A DNA stretch of 64,000 nt. Origin: Nannochloropsis oceanica. Taxonomy: Eukaryota > Sar > Eustigmatophyceae > Eustigmatales > Monodopsidaceae. Position 1 is the stretch's first letter; every line of letters starts with the position of its first letter. A program made the position numbers and the translations under genes. Below are positions 10,636 to 22,512 of the stretch, piece by piece. Under the pieces are notes generated by a model. It was not told where the DNA came from. It searched no databases and saw only the letters and a program-made list of their open reading frames with translations. The DNA is taken from positions 644,001 to 708,000 of the forward strand of contig CP038109.1 in NCBI GenBank assembly GCA_004519485.1, read 5' to 3'.

Positions 10636-10674
10636 GCGTGCATCACAGCGCGATGCACGCGGGTGCACGTGCAC
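10636..10674. repeat. Inverted repeat and adjacent 12-base palindrome
   Basis: GCGTGCATC (10636-10644) and GATGCACGC (10652-10660) form a perfect 9-bp hairpin. It is followed at 10663-10674 by the palindrome GTGCACGTGCAC, which has a CACGTG E-box core. Confidence 0.7.
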
Positions 10675-11550
10675 ATGCCATCCGCGCACGTGCCGAGCGC
10701 TGTAATTGCTTGACATGCAGTATGTGTAAAGTCGGCGTTGGCGCAGCGATGAAACTCGGATAAGGGCCGTTCAACGGGATCTAAGAACGACAGTGGGGTG
10801 GTGATGTAGACAAGACCAAGAGAGCAATCAAAAGATAGTTTGAGACATTTGTGCACTTTTCTGATTTATGTGAGCGTCAACGCTTTTGGGTTTCGACCTC
10901 AAAGTGCCCAATGGACCGGGTCTCTCGCTCTTCCCCACTTGCGCATTTTCAAAGCGATACCCGGAGGATTATAGCTCTCCCAAGGGCAGCCAAGAGCCCC
11001 TCAAGAGCAATCCAAAGACTTCTCAAAGAGTTCCACCGATAGTTGTCCAAGACTAATTCCAAAATTATTAAAATAAGTTCCAAAATAGTTGCTGCGGAAC
11101 TTTTTTCTGTGCCGAAATTGAGACTTGACTTCAGACTTATGGAAGTATTTTGGTGGAAGTATTTTGGGACCGCGCCTTTTGTATCATAGATGGCACCACC
11201 GCGGTGACCATTGCTTGACGACAGCAGCGACTTGAATTGAATTTGCCCTACCCTGTTGGCCATACCATGCTCTACCAACACCTCCACACACACCACGCAT
11301 AGGCTCGCGACGTTGCTGTCCACTTTGCTGCCGCTGCTTGTGACTGATTCTACCCCGTGCCGCAGTTCTCATGTTCTCATTCCTCTCCCGCCCAACCATC
11401 ATCATCATCAACACAGGATCAAGGAGGGCGGGCTTGGGTTGGTTGCCTTGCTTTTTACGCCTTCGCCACCCACCCAGCACATAAAGATAGCACGACGGCG
11501 ATAGTGAGTGCCATTTTCAAGGTTGCAAGCACAGTAGTAGGAAAAAGATA

Positions 11551-13512
11551 ATGCCCAACATGGGGTTCACGTCAAGAAACAGAATAATGCGGCATGTCTT
11601 GCCCTTAGTCCTGCTCCTCCTGCTCCCTACCGCCGCTGTTTTTGGCCTTAAGTTCCGTACCACTGCGCACAATCCGTTTGTTGCACCGCCACCAGGAGGT
11701 CCGCAATGGGTTGCCGCGAACCGGCTCTTGATGAAAAGTAGTGGCTTTGCCCTTTTGCCCAGAAACAGCGCAGCAGCCGCCGCAGCAGCCACGGCAACAG
11801 CAGCCGCCTTGGGGGCGGCTTCCTCTTCGGTACCGGTCGCGAGCATTTTGAGTAGCTGCAGCAGTCTGTACCATCATAACAGCGGAGGAATTAGACGGAT
11901 GAGCAGCGCGCGGTCGTTGGCCTGCAATGCGGCGGCCTCATCCGGGGCAGAGGGAAGTGCCAAGGGCGGGTGGCGTGGCCTTCTCTCAGCCTTTCGTCGT
12001 GGAGGAGTAGGCGGTAATAAAGCAGGAAGAGGAGGGGCAGCAGCAGCCCCTTCGAACACACTTACTACTTTTTCATCTTCGTATGCAGCGTGGGCCTTTG
12101 GTGGGACCTTGGCGCAGGAGGGAGGGATATTATCTTTTTTGCCTCCTGGGATTCCGACTGATATCAAGGGGATAGAGGTGGCGTTGGACGGGGGGGGGAT
12201 ACGAGGGGAGCCAATGCGATCGACCTTGATGGCAGCGGCGGGGGGAAAGAGGAAGAAGAAGGTGCTGATTCTGATGTCGGACACTGGGGGAGGGCACAGG
12301 GCATCGGCGCAGGCCTTGGAAGCTGCGTTCAATGAGTTGTTCCCCAATCAGGTGGAGTGCTCGACGGTTGACATTTGGACGGATTTCGCCCCATGGCCGT
12401 ATAACCGTTTCGTGCCGGCGTACCAGTTTATGGCGAAAAACCCCTTGTATTGGAAGGCATTTTGGGAGTACGGTAAGTTCCCACCGTCGAAATGGGGAAC
12501 GGAGGAGTTGAGTAATTTGGCGTGTCATCATCGGTTTAAGGATTGCATTGAGAGTCAGGACCCGGACTTGATCATAAGCGTGCATCCGCTCTGTCAAGAT
12601 GTGCCGTTGCGGGTGTTGAATACCATGGGGTCGGGTAGAAGACAGATTCCTTTTGTCACTGTGGTGACTGACCTGGGGGGCGCGCATCCTACCTGGTTTC
12701 ATAAGGAGGTGGATTTGTGTTTTGTTCCTTCGGATCCAGTGCGGAAGATTGCCTTGAGTATGGGTCTTCAGAATGATCAGATTCGGCAACATGGCTTGCC
12801 GATTCGCCCGGGCTTCTGGAGGGCAGGGAAGGATAAGGTGAGCTTGAGGAAGGAGCTTGGTCTGTTGACAGGGGCAAGGACGGCTCTAGTTGTAGGGGGG
12901 GGGGATGGCATTGGAAACCTGCTGGAGATCACAGAAAATCTAGCGAAGTCTTTGTCGGCGGCGGCGGCGGCAACGGGAGGACCAGGGGGCGAGGGAGGCA
13001 AGAAGAGTCAGGTTGTCGTGGTATGTGGAAAGAACGAAGAGATGCGTCGGGATTTGGAGCGTAAGGTGTGGCCGGAGAGTGTGAGTGTGGTGGTGAAGGG
13101 ATTTGTGAACAATATGGACGCCTGGATGGGGGCGTCGGATTGTATCGTGACCAAAGCGGGGCCGGGGACGATAGCGGAGGCGAGTACGAGGGGGCTGCCG
13201 GTTATGTTGTTCAATTACTTGCCAGGGCAGGAGGAGGGGAATGTGCCTTTTGTGGTGGACAATGGGTTTGGGGACTACAAGAAGGACCCGAAGGCGATCG
13301 GTAAGGTGGTGTCGGGGTGGATGATGAGCGAGGAGGTGAGAGGACGGTTGAGCAAAAAGGCGTTGGAGGCAAGTAGGCCCAGCAGTACGACGGACATTGC
13401 GAAGGAGATCGGGGATTTGCTGTTCGGTGACTGGCAGTTGCCACGGAGGAAGGATACGGAGGATAAATTCAATGTCTTGCTGAAGAAATTGATGGAGCCG
13501 GTGACGATGTAG
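11551..13512 (+). CDS. MGD1: Monogalactosyldiacylglycerol (MGDG) synthase, plastid
   Basis: Transfers galactose from UDP-galactose to diacylglycerol, making the main thylakoid lipid. Single exon, 653 residues. The MGDG-synthase/GT28 fold starts near residue 235 with VLILMSDTGGGHRASAQALE and continues with the family segments around FVTVVTDLGGAHPTWF and GLPIRPGFW. The C-terminal nucleotide-sugar half has VTKAGPGTIAEASTRGLPVM near residue 530 followed by PGQEEGN. The first 230 residues are a presequence: a hydrophobic signal peptide (LPLVLLLLLPTAAVFG) followed by an Ala/Ser/Arg-rich stretch, as expected for import into a secondary plastid. The true start may be 11551 or the in-frame ATG 36 bases downstream at 11587 (MRHVLPLV). 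The delta-12 desaturase gene follows on the same strand 1.65 kb later. Confidence 0.92.
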   Translation: MPNMGFTSRNRIMRHVLPLVLLLLLPTAAVFGLKFRTTAHNPFVAPPPGGPQWVAANRLLMKSSGFALLPRNSAAAAAAATATAAALGAASSSVPVASILSSCSSLYHHNSGGIRRMSSARSLACNAAASSGAEGSAKGGWRGLLSAFRRGGVGGNKAGRGGAAAAPSNTLTTFSSSYAAWAFGGTLAQEGGILSFLPPGIPTDIKGIEVALDGGGIRGEPMRSTLMAAAGGKRKKKVLILMSDTGGGHRASAQALEAAFNELFPNQVECSTVDIWTDFAPWPYNRFVPAYQFMAKNPLYWKAFWEYGKFPPSKWGTEELSNLACHHRFKDCIESQDPDLIISVHPLCQDVPLRVLNTMGSGRRQIPFVTVVTDLGGAHPTWFHKEVDLCFVPSDPVRKIALSMGLQNDQIRQHGLPIRPGFWRAGKDKVSLRKELGLLTGARTALVVGGGDGIGNLLEITENLAKSLSAAAAATGGPGGEGGKKSQVVVVCGKNEEMRRDLERKVWPESVSVVVKGFVNNMDAWMGASDCIVTKAGPGTIAEASTRGLPVMLFNYLPGQEEGNVPFVVDNGFGDYKKDPKAIGKVVSGWMMSEEVRGRLSKKALEASRPSSTTDIAKEIGDLLFGDWQLPRRKDTEDKFNVLLKKLMEPVTM

Positions 13513-15162
13513 GTGAAGAGTAGAGATGGAGGGAAGGAGGAAGGAGGGAAGAACTGTATAGTTAGGTAGAAGAAGGCATGGACTGCTCAGAGAGGGTAGA
13601 GGGAGGAGTGGGAGAAGAAGGGACAGTAAGTCTGAAGAAGAGGAGGTGGAGGAGGAGGAGGAGGAGGATAAGGATATGATGAAATGTGTGTCGTGGTGGA
13701 ACTTCACATGCATACGGGGGACAAACAGTAGAGTAGACCTGGTCACAGCTGCGCCCGCAGTTTGAGTCAGGATCAAATAACAGGTTTAGTGGAAGATTGA
13801 CGAGTGAGCAACAACTATGAAAGAAAAGGCGCGCGACAAGCATGTCCTTGGCCCGAGCTAAAAACCGCACAATTTAATGCACCAGTTAAATCAATGCGGG
13901 CCCCCCGCGAGACGAAGAAGGGGAAAAAGAGAAAAAGGAGCGCATAACAAAAGAAACTTAATGAGCAAGAGATTTTTATATAATCCTTGCCGTCTCGTGT
14001 TGCTGGCTTCGCCCGACGTGCGGAAAGATTACACGCTCCGCTCTTTCAAGTACAGATACACGTTACATGATTGACAGGAGCCAGTGTGGATGAAGAAGAG
14101 CCAGAGTTATTCCCCCCTGGATGGGTATTTGGATAGATGGATCATCCATCAGTGCCATCAGCTCTCTCACTCACCTCCACTCTCACACGCCACGTACCCG
14201 TGCTTGGTTGCTATATAGATTGCTAGGTTGCACACGGCACCGGTGCCTGGGCTGGTATACTTGCTCGATCCGCTGGTGCCCGCGGCCTCCTCAATGCCCC
14301 CTCCAAAAAGCTGGCATTCGTTAGCACACAGATCTTCCGGCACCATGTGAACAAATGATGCTTATGGAATGAAAAGCAATTTGTCGTTTCTGAGTGCGAA
14401 AGCCAACCAATAGGTGCTTAGGTGCTCGCGTCGATCGTGTAAATGATGTGGCGCATGATGGAGCATGACACGCTTTCATCGCATCGCAAAATATCATTTT
14501 TGTCCAGGACTTGTGTCATACATAAAAGAGCTTGAATCGACGATCGGAAAAAGCGACAGCTGGCGGTGCCAGCAAGGCAACTGGCGTGTGATGATGCGCC
14601 TGCCGTTGGAAAGGGAAAGGCGAAGCGCAGCCGTCCAATCCATGTCCAATAGACACGACCACAGTGGAAAGCCTCTCTCTTAGACCGTCACAATACTTTT
14701 GGCCAAGGCTTCGGCAGTTCAACTGCCAAGCAGGCAAAAGTCAAGGGCAACCACATGATGCTGGGAGGAATGTTAGCAGGAACCCGGAGCTTGTGTCGTT
14801 GTTCTTCCTCGTCAGCCGGGATTGCTCGCCAGCGCGACCACACCAGCCCCCCACTTCTTCTTGTTGTGACTTGCGCAAGCATTTAACCTCTTATCGCGCA
14901 CTGTAATTTGCCGGCCACGCCTGTGGCGTTCACAACCCCATCCTGCTGCTGACGGGGATTTGATGCCTACCAGGGTCTGAACGCCCGCTTATTAGAGAAG
15001 CCACGTAAGCATACCATCACAGATCGCCTTCTTGCCGCGGCATGTCCCAATCAAATGAAGTCAGATGGATTGGTTCCTCATGCCCACCGACAGCTCAGCC
15101 TCTCATACGCCCTCTACACTCCTCACATCACAGACTCCCTTCCCACCCATCCGAGCCAAACC
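13513..15162. other. 1.65 kb intergenic region between MGDG synthase and delta-12 desaturase
   Basis: A GGA-rich 3' flank to about 13670, then unique sequence with no convincing open frame or structured RNA. The last few hundred bases should hold the desaturase promoter. Confidence 0.5.
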
Positions 15163-16738
15163 ATGGGACGCGGCGGTGAGAAGACGGTGACCCCTCTTCG
15201 CAAAAAAACCCTCCTGGATGCCGCTTCCACGATCAGCGGCACAGTCAGACCAAGCAAGGCAGTAGAGGCCCTGCCCACGGAGGAGCTGCGTAAGAAGGCC
15301 GCACAATACGGTATCAACACTTCGGTCGACCGCGAAACACTGCTGAGGGAGCTGGTAAGTGCTTGTGATCGCTTGAGGGGTGGATGGGTAAAAACAGTTC
15401 CCTCCCATTCGTGCATGTGGTCAGACGGATATAAGAATTACGTGCCATGCCCTTGACATTTTGATGTCACCGCGCTGTCTTCACTTCCCGCTCCAATAGC
15501 TATTATGTACGTGGACTGGCGGCTGCTGCCCCTTGTCCTTTTTTCTTCCCTCCCTTGCATGCCACCTAAGCATACCTCGCTCATTCACTTTCCGCATGTC
15601 ATCATAACCACAGGCTCCCTACGGCGATATCCTCCTCCGCAATGACGCCCCTAAATCCCTGCCCCTTGCCCCTCCTCCTTTCACCCTCTCCGACATCAAG
15701 AACGCTGTTCCCCGTCACTGCTTTGAGCGTTCCCTCTCCACCTCCCTCTTCCACTTGACCATCGACTTGATCCAAGTCGCTGTCCTCGGGTACCTTGCCT
15801 CATTACTGGGCCACTCCGACGTCCCGCCCATGTCTCGTTATATTCTATGGCCGTTGTACTGGTACGCGCAAGGCTCTGTGCTGACGGGAGTGTGGGTCAT
15901 TGCCCACGAGTGCGGGCACCAATCGTTTTCGCCTTACGAGAGCGTGAACAACTTCTTTGGGTGGCTCTTGCACTCGGCCTTGCTTGTGCCCTATCACTCT
16001 TGGAGGATTTCCCATGGAAAGCACCACAACAACACGGGGAGCTGCGAGAATGACGAGGTCTTTGCGCCGCCTATTAAGGAGGAACTGATGGACGAGATTT
16101 TGCTTCACTCCCCTTTGGCGAATCTGGTGCAGATAATCATAATGTTGACCATCGGATGGATGCCGGGGTACCTGCTCCTGAACGCTACGGGGCCTAGGAA
16201 ATACAAGGGACTGAGCAATAGCCACTTTAACCCAAATTCGGCGTTGTTTTCTCCGAAGGACCGTCTGGACATTATTTGGTCCGACATTGGGTTTTTCGTG
16301 GCCTTGGCCTGCGTGGTATATGCCTGTGTGCAGTTTGGATTTCAAACGGTGGGAAAGTATTACCTGCTGCCGTACATGGTGGTCAATTATCACCTGGTCC
16401 TCATCACGTACCTGCAGCACACGGACGTCTTCATCCCCCACTTTCGGGGGAGCGAGTGGACGTGGTTTAGGGGCGCCCTTTGCACGGTCGACCGATCCTT
16501 CGGCTGGCTTTTGGACCATACGTTTCACCATATCAGTGACACTCATGTGTGCCACCACATCTTCAGCAAGATGCCGTTCTACCACGCGCAGGAGGCGAGT
16601 GAGCACATTCGCAAGGCGTTGGGCGACTATTATTTGAAGGATGATACCCCGATTTGGAAGGCATTGTGGCGAAGTTATACCCTGTGCAAGTACGTGGACT
16701 CGGAGGAGACGACGGTATTCTACAAGCAGCGGGCATAG
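15163..16738 (+). CDS. FAD2: Delta-12 fatty acid desaturase (oleate desaturase)
   Basis: Inserts the second double bond into oleoyl chains to give linoleate, feeding the EPA pathway; a membrane di-iron enzyme, probably in the ER. Two exons, 15163-15354 and 15614-16738 (GTAAGT...CACAG, phase 0), 438 residues. The protein begins MGRGGEKTVTPLRKKTLLDA, which I recognise as the Nannochloropsis delta-12 desaturase N-terminus. All three histidine boxes are intact: HECGH (in VIAHECGHQSF), HGKHH (in ISHGKHHNN) and HVCHH (in THVCHHIF). Hydrophobic spans fit a four-helix desaturase. There is no plastid presequence, in contrast to the neighbouring MGDG synthase. Confidence 0.95.
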
Positions 16739-17794
16739 GGACCGGGGAATGGGTGAAGAGCGAGGCAGGTCAGTTTTTTATTGATGAGGATGACAGTGAC
16801 GCGACTGTTATGTGGATGTGTGGTTGAGCGTGTTGACGCGACGAAGGAAGGGGACGAGCGTGTAGTTTTATTTTCATGTATGCAGAGCCGGAGAAAGGAG
16901 TGAAGAGGTGGAGGAGAGGTAGACTTGAACAGATGAGGTGATGAGGCGGCATGTTACATTCGAGTCTGCTTTGCGCGTGTGAGTGCCTGTGTTGGTGTTT
17001 GTTGGCATTGGCGTGGATTTTGGTGTCGTCGACCTCCTCAATCTTTGACTATTTCTCGCGCACAACTGGACGATGAGGGCTGAGGCGAGTGTTGCGGATT
17101 GAGGGAGAGAGCAATAGCACAAATAAAATACCCTTTTGAACGGTAGCTACTGACATGAGGAGAAGGAGAGAAGAAAAAAATCATCCACAACAAGAGAGGA
17201 TACCCTTTTTAATAGCATGAGTGCTTGTAGTAGAAGTAGATAATAATAGAAAAAGGATCGATCGAAGAAGAGCGGAAGAGCGCGTCTTCCACTCGTCCCT
17301 TTTTTGGGGGGTGAGGGGAGGTTTATTACGCCAGCACAACAACAAGTCAACCAGAGGGAAAGGAATAAAAACAAGAAATTTACATACTTGACGACTCTCT
17401 GCCTTCCGCTTTATCGTCTTAAATTGTTATTTCGGCAATGGAAAATAGTAGCTCGAAGAAAAATGATCTCGATTGTGTGTCCTGAACGGCCGCCGCTGGT
17501 CATATGCAAAGTGGCAAAGTGATGACGACGCAGCTCCTCCCCATAAACCTATGGGTGAGGCACACGTATATTGCAGTCTTTGTAGGAGATACATGCCTAC
17601 AGGTGGCGCATGGTCACGCCTTTTTCCATCCTCCTACATACGACCACAGAAAGCAAGAAAGCAAGACCGCGAGCGCTTCTTCCTTGCTTCCCCCTGTCTT
17701 GGCCCTACCCGAAGACAGGTGTACGGCTACGGCAGGAGCCACACCCCTGCAATATTACCACATAATCAACATTTTTGGCGTCTCCGAGCAAGCA
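16739..17794. other. Intergenic region, about 1.05 kb
   Basis: 3' flank of the desaturase (AATAAA-like site near 17122) and 5' flank of the next gene. No coding sequence or structured RNA was recognised. Confidence 0.5.
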
Positions 17795-19618
17795 ATGTCC
17801 GACGTCAAGTCCCTGTTTCGCAAGAAGACCAAGCAAGCGGTACGTATGTACCCTGTACTAGGGGGCCGTGGAGTGCCGGGGCGGGGAGTCTACTCTGAGA
17901 GAGCAAGGCCAGCACATCCCCGTCTTTCTCCATGTATCTGGCCGATGCGCTTCTCACGACCACTCTCAAGCCCTTTACCGCCTTCCCATCCTCCCTATGT
18001 ATACAGGTCAAGGCCAAGGCTGAGCCCGTTAAGCTGTAAGTACATCTCCTTCTCTCCGCTTGCTCCCCTTTCTCGCCTTTCTTTTTCCAACTTTGTTTGC
18101 TCGCCCTTGTTGCCTCTGTTTCCTCCCATCCATATAGATCTCTTCCACTAACGCGCATATCTACTCTTCTCACAGGACGGTCGAAGAGGAGGAAGACGAT
18201 GAGTGGGGGGTGACCTCCAAGCCCACAGAGCAGCTGTACATGGGAGATCGCAAGGCCGCGGAATTAATGTACGTAAAGGCAGTGATTTGTTTGACGTCAT
18301 ACAAGTAAAGACGGGTATAAAGATTGATTAAGTGCACAGGTGGTACTCCCGCAAATCGTCCCAGTCGTCCATCCATTGAACTGTCTGTAGTCTTCCTTTC
18401 TTTCGTGTCCATCTTTATTATATGTCTCTCTTCCCGTCTTTTCCGTAACCCCTTTTGGTAAGGTACCATTGTGACAGGTCGCTCATTCCCTCCTGCTCTC
18501 ATGGCGCATCTAACCTCCGACCTTGCCTCCCTCCCTCCATTCCTCGACAGCGTCGGCGCCTACTCGGACGTCAATCTGGCCACCAAGATCGCGCATGACG
18601 ACACCAAGTAAGTAACTGACGGGAAGCAAGGGCGGGAATAAAATTGTCACTGCATACCCAAGCCGCTTAGCTTTTCCCGGTGTTGGGGTTTCCTTCCTAC
18701 TCCTTCCACCTTTCTCCCTTCGCAGTAGCCCCGTTGCTCCTCCTCACACCCTTGGCCCTCTTTCTCCCAAACCGCTCAAATCATTTCTTGAACTCAATAG
18801 GGCACTCCTCCACGAAGCCAGAAAAAAGGCCGTGTCTGCCGTCACCACTCCTCAGCATGAGGCCCCCGTCGAAGCCCCCAAGCCCGTCCCCGCACCCGCC
18901 GAGCAAACCGGGTATGTTTGTTTAGTGTTGAGCTTGTTGGTTTCCGTCCCACTCGCCATTTTTTTCCTCTAAGCACGATCTTTCTATTGTTATATAAAGG
19001 GGTCATCATAACTCATCCTCTTCTCTCCTCATCTCTCCCGTCTTCTCCTATATCCCTATCTCCCTCCCTCCCTCCACCTTTCTCCTCAAACATAGGGGCC
19101 GCTGGCGCTCCCGACGTGTCATGGTTGAGCAAGGCCTCGCCCCTCCTCTCCCTGGCGGCAGCGGCAGCAGCAGCAACGGAGGCAAGATTGAAGAATTTCC
19201 TGCCCTCGGCGGCTTCCCTTCCCTCGGAGGCACTGCCGGTACCGCGGCTGCTGGCACGGTGCCTACCAAAGCTGTGGCAGCGACGGGCACATGGGGTCGC
19301 GTCGGAGGGGAGGAGGAGGCAGCACATGTCACAGTTGTATCAGACGTCGTGGAGACGCAGGAGAAGAAGGAACCGACGCCCACAGCTGCAGCTACCCCAC
19401 CAGCGACGGAGAAGGAGGATAAATGCGCGCCCCCTGCTGCACCGGTAGTGAGAGAGGCGGAAGCTGTGGCACCAGCAGGGCCACTTGCAACAGCGAAAGC
19501 GACAACAAAAGGGGACGCAGATGTTGAGGCGCTGGCGGAGGGCGTGGCGGTGGTGGACCTGAAGGGTAAATTTGGCACCAAGAAAAAGAAGAAGAAGGCG
19601 ATTGATATGGATGCGTGA
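17795..19618 (+). CDS. CDV3-like protein, six exons
   Basis: Exons read as 17795-17839, 18007-18035, 18176-18268, 18551-18607, 18801-18911 and 19096-19618. All are GT-AG with continuous phase, giving 285 residues. The N-terminus MSDVKSLFRKKTKQ, the acidic EEEEDDEWGV segment and the later motif IEEFPALGGFPSLGG follow the layout of CDV3 homologues (basic start, DEW motif, FPSL motif). CDV3 is a conserved disordered protein of unclear role, often linked to translation or proliferation. The middle contains YSDVNLATKI, comparable to the CDV3 VDYSGL segment. The second half is Ala/Thr/Glu low complexity and ends in a Lys run (KKKKKKAIDMDA). Exons 1-5 are very small (29-111 nt), which is unusual beside the mostly single- or two-exon neighbours. 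Confidence 0.5.
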
Positions 19619-20482
19619 GGAGAAGAGGGGTATAAAGAAGGGAAGGGGCGAGGGATGGATCTTTCCAATTGGCTGTCAAAAGAGCGGGGAAGGGTGGGAA
19701 GAGGGGAACAATGTCGTTTTCAAAGTTAGAAGAAATACAAGGCAGGCTAAGATGCTGGCCAAAAAGGAAAAAAGAGCGAAACGCCGCTTGGAACTCGTCA
19801 TGAGTTTAACACACTTGCATTTTGTAACGGCCTCCATGATTTAAAGTTGCATCCCCTGCATAATCCCCCTCCTGAGTCTACGTCTACGCAATAGCGACTT
19901 TAAACGTGAACCAGGCAACAGAACAATTAAAACATTCTTTAGCAAGAATGCAGGCACGTATGCTGCACCGATAGGATTTCCCCCCTCTGATAATCCGACG
20001 ACGGCGGCACAGAAGGGAGGCGAGGGCTGTGTCCTTGCAAAACACGCAGTGCAATGGCCACTTCCAAGTACAGAAGCCCTGAAAGGCACACGCTAAAGGC
20101 TATAGTTTTCCCTGTAGCTGTTAAAGCGACGCATCATTGTGTGGCCTCACACGCTTTTGGGAGGCGCAATAGGCCAAACAGCATCTGGGATGGTCATGAG
20201 CACGTCACGTCACGACGGTCTCTGGAGAACAGCACACCGAGCGATGTGATGACGACGCCGCGACGAATGCGTGTCCCGTTTTTAGCGCCCCATCTCGGGG
20301 GGCGGACTATCCTTATAGGGCTGTGCCTCCTTATGTTGGCTCATGAGATACCTTGCTTGGCGTTTTACGCAAGGCGCCTTACCAATTAGATCGAAGTCCC
20401 AATTGTGACGCTGCACGTCGATCGTAATCCCTTCTCTCACTCACTGCACCCATCTCGACCTGTAGCAGGAACTTTCGAAAGC
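19619..20482. other. Intergenic region
   Basis: No convincing gene. A tRNA-like D-arm pattern on the minus strand around 20340-20400 was considered and not accepted. Confidence 0.45.
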
Positions 20483-21721
20483 ATGCGGGCTTTTCAAGTC
20501 CCCCCACTACTCGCCCTTCCCCTCTCCCTGGCAGTTTTCGTCGTTACCCTCCTCCCTAAAGCTAGCAATGCCTTCGCCTTTCCCTCCACCATCCACGCGG
20601 TGCCCTTGCCTACCAGGCCGAGGTGAGTGAAAAGTCCTGAACGTCTCCTACGTCTTGAATATGTGCGCAAATATGCATTTCCCATGTCACCTATGGTGTG
20701 TCTGGCTCCATATTTGCTCCAAGGACCTCAGACGCATTGCAATTCTTCGGCGTCACCCTTCTCCTCCTGCCTCTTCCCTTTGGCCTCCGGAGGCTCGGTT
20801 TCTGATTCGACCTCGACAATACCTCTTTGGAGAAGAGACATCCCATTCAAAGCACCCTCGTAGTTTTCTCTTTTTCACACAAGGTCTTACTCGTCTCCAT
20901 ACCCACCCGCCCCTCGCCTTCCATATGACAGCTATATCATCTCCCCGTCAGCTGCCACCGCAACAACGTCGACGAGCAGCACCTCCCGGCCAACCACCAC
21001 AACCCTACACCCCGTTCTCCATGCCCTCCACCAAACCGCCTCTCGCGCCGCTCCTCCCGGTTCCACCCGCCGGTCTATCATCAAAAAAGTGGCTCGAGGC
21101 ATGCTCGCCCTCGGCGGCGGAGTAGGCACGGCTGCTACTGCTGCCAGTGCTGCAGGCGTTGCCGCCCCGGACAAGACCCCTGGAAAATACAAGAATCTCG
21201 GCTCTGGTGGCACCAGCACTTTGGAGAGGGAGGATCAATTCAACGGCATCAGCAGCAGAAGCAGTGATTCGGCCGATGAAAATGTGAAGAAGGAAGTACT
21301 GGACACGACCCGGAAGTGGCTGGAGACTGTGACGTCCAACAAGCCTACCGCAGCAGTGGAAACGTCGGCCCTGTACGCGAAAGACGCTGTGTTGTGGGGG
21401 ACTGTCTCGGAGCAATTGAGAGTGACGCCAGGGGAAATTCGAAGCTACTTTGATTTCTTTGCGGGTTTGCCGGGCTTGAGGGTGGCGGCATATCAGCCTT
21501 ATGTCCGGGTGTGGGGGAGCGACACGGCGATCAACGATGGGTATTATGTGTTTGCATGGCAAGGGCCAGATGGAGTGGAGGTGCAGAAGCATGCGCGATT
21601 CTCGTTCGTTTATCGAAGGGAGGGGAGGAGGGAGGGCACATGGAAGATTGTGGATCATCATTCGTCATTGTTGCCCACGGCGCCGGCGAAGCTGGTGAAG
21701 GCCACGACGGTGTTATTGTAG
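20483..21721 (+). CDS. Plastid-targeted NTF2/SnoaL-like domain protein
   Basis: Two exons, 20483-20622 and 20884-21721 (GTGAGT...ACAAG, phase 2), 325 residues. The N-terminus is a signal peptide ending ASNA followed by FAFPS, the heterokont plastid-import signature, then a Ser/Thr/Arg-rich transit region. After a short Gly/Ala-rich segment comes a compact domain near residues 180-320. Its motifs LYAKDAVLWGTVSEQLR, IRSYFDFF, YYVFAW and RFSFVYRR...GTWKIVDHHSSLLP fit the cone-shaped NTF2/SnoaL/CaMKII-association fold. That fold serves as a small-molecule isomerase or as an oligomerisation unit. Substrate and partners cannot be read from the sequence. No gene symbol is justified. Confidence 0.7.
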
Positions 21722-22512
21722 ATAGGTGTGAGCGGTAAGGGAGGGAGGAGCGTTGATGGATAATCAGTTTTGGGATTAGAAAGAGGGGGAAATGAAGCGA
21801 AATTTGGTGTTTTTGAGTATTCGGTTAAGGTGTGTGCCTGTCTGTGGAGTGGAGAGGGAGGAGGAGAGGGCATCTTTTCGAAAGGAGGACTAGGATATGG
21901 AACTTTTTGGGTTCGATTGTACATTATCGATCATTTCTAAGATTGGTGCTTGATACGGTAAGAGGAGGGCGGACGCTGCTCGCTCGGTGCTTCTGTGCGT
22001 AGTATTTTCACGCTTCCCCGTCGCCCAGCCATCACAGCCCTGGCCTGCAGCCAAGATAGGGAGAGTCTGCGATATAAAGCGTGGGCATATGTAGTATCAT
22101 AGAACGAGCACCAACTTTGTGCGGATTCTCGTCACGAGCCTATGTATGAATACGTCGTAAAAAAGAATCACTCATGTGAGACAACTTGATTGTTCTTTTC
22201 TAGTTTTTACTTCTTCTTTCTGTTGCCCCTGTAGAACAATGAAAAGTGACCAGGAACGTTGCAATGTGTGAAGGCGGGCAATCCAAGAGCGCCATCGCCG
22301 TGTCTTTCTCAGCGACGCTTTGCGTAAGATGAATTCATATGCCCCCTGGTCAACTTAAAGACAGGCATACAAGGCTAACGCTCGTTCTACTCAAACATCA
22401 CACAACCGACACAGGAGTCCACTTCTTATCCCCTCTACCTGCATCCTCTCGCTCCCCCTTTCTACTTGTTCTTCATTCCCCCCTCCATAGCCTCCCCGTC
22501 TGTCTTGTTACT
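21722..22512. other. Intergenic region
   Basis: 3' flank of the NTF2-like gene and 5' flank of VPS11. No coding sequence, repeat or structured RNA recognised. Confidence 0.5.

Larger units (their letters stand above)
9612..11550. other. 1.9 kb stretch without a firm gene
   Basis: Holds the WTAP 3' UTR, a weak minus-strand candidate (9777-10413), a cluster of palindromes (10636-10674), a tandem repeat of GGAAGTATTTTGGT (11141-11167) and the promoter of the MGDG synthase gene. Otherwise I see nothing. Confidence 0.5.

Noticed and set aside
19096-19448. Alternative frame in the last exon of the CDV3-like gene (APDVSWLSKASPLLSLAA...)
   Set aside because: The phase from exon 5 joins the other frame, which contains the FPSL motif and ends in the Lys-rich tail.
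20335-20400. tRNA-like pattern on the minus strand (D-arm resembling TAATTGGTAAGGCG, then a 6-bp stem)
   Set aside because: The anticodon-like loop is 12 bases, there is no T-arm motif and no matching acceptor stem within tRNA length.
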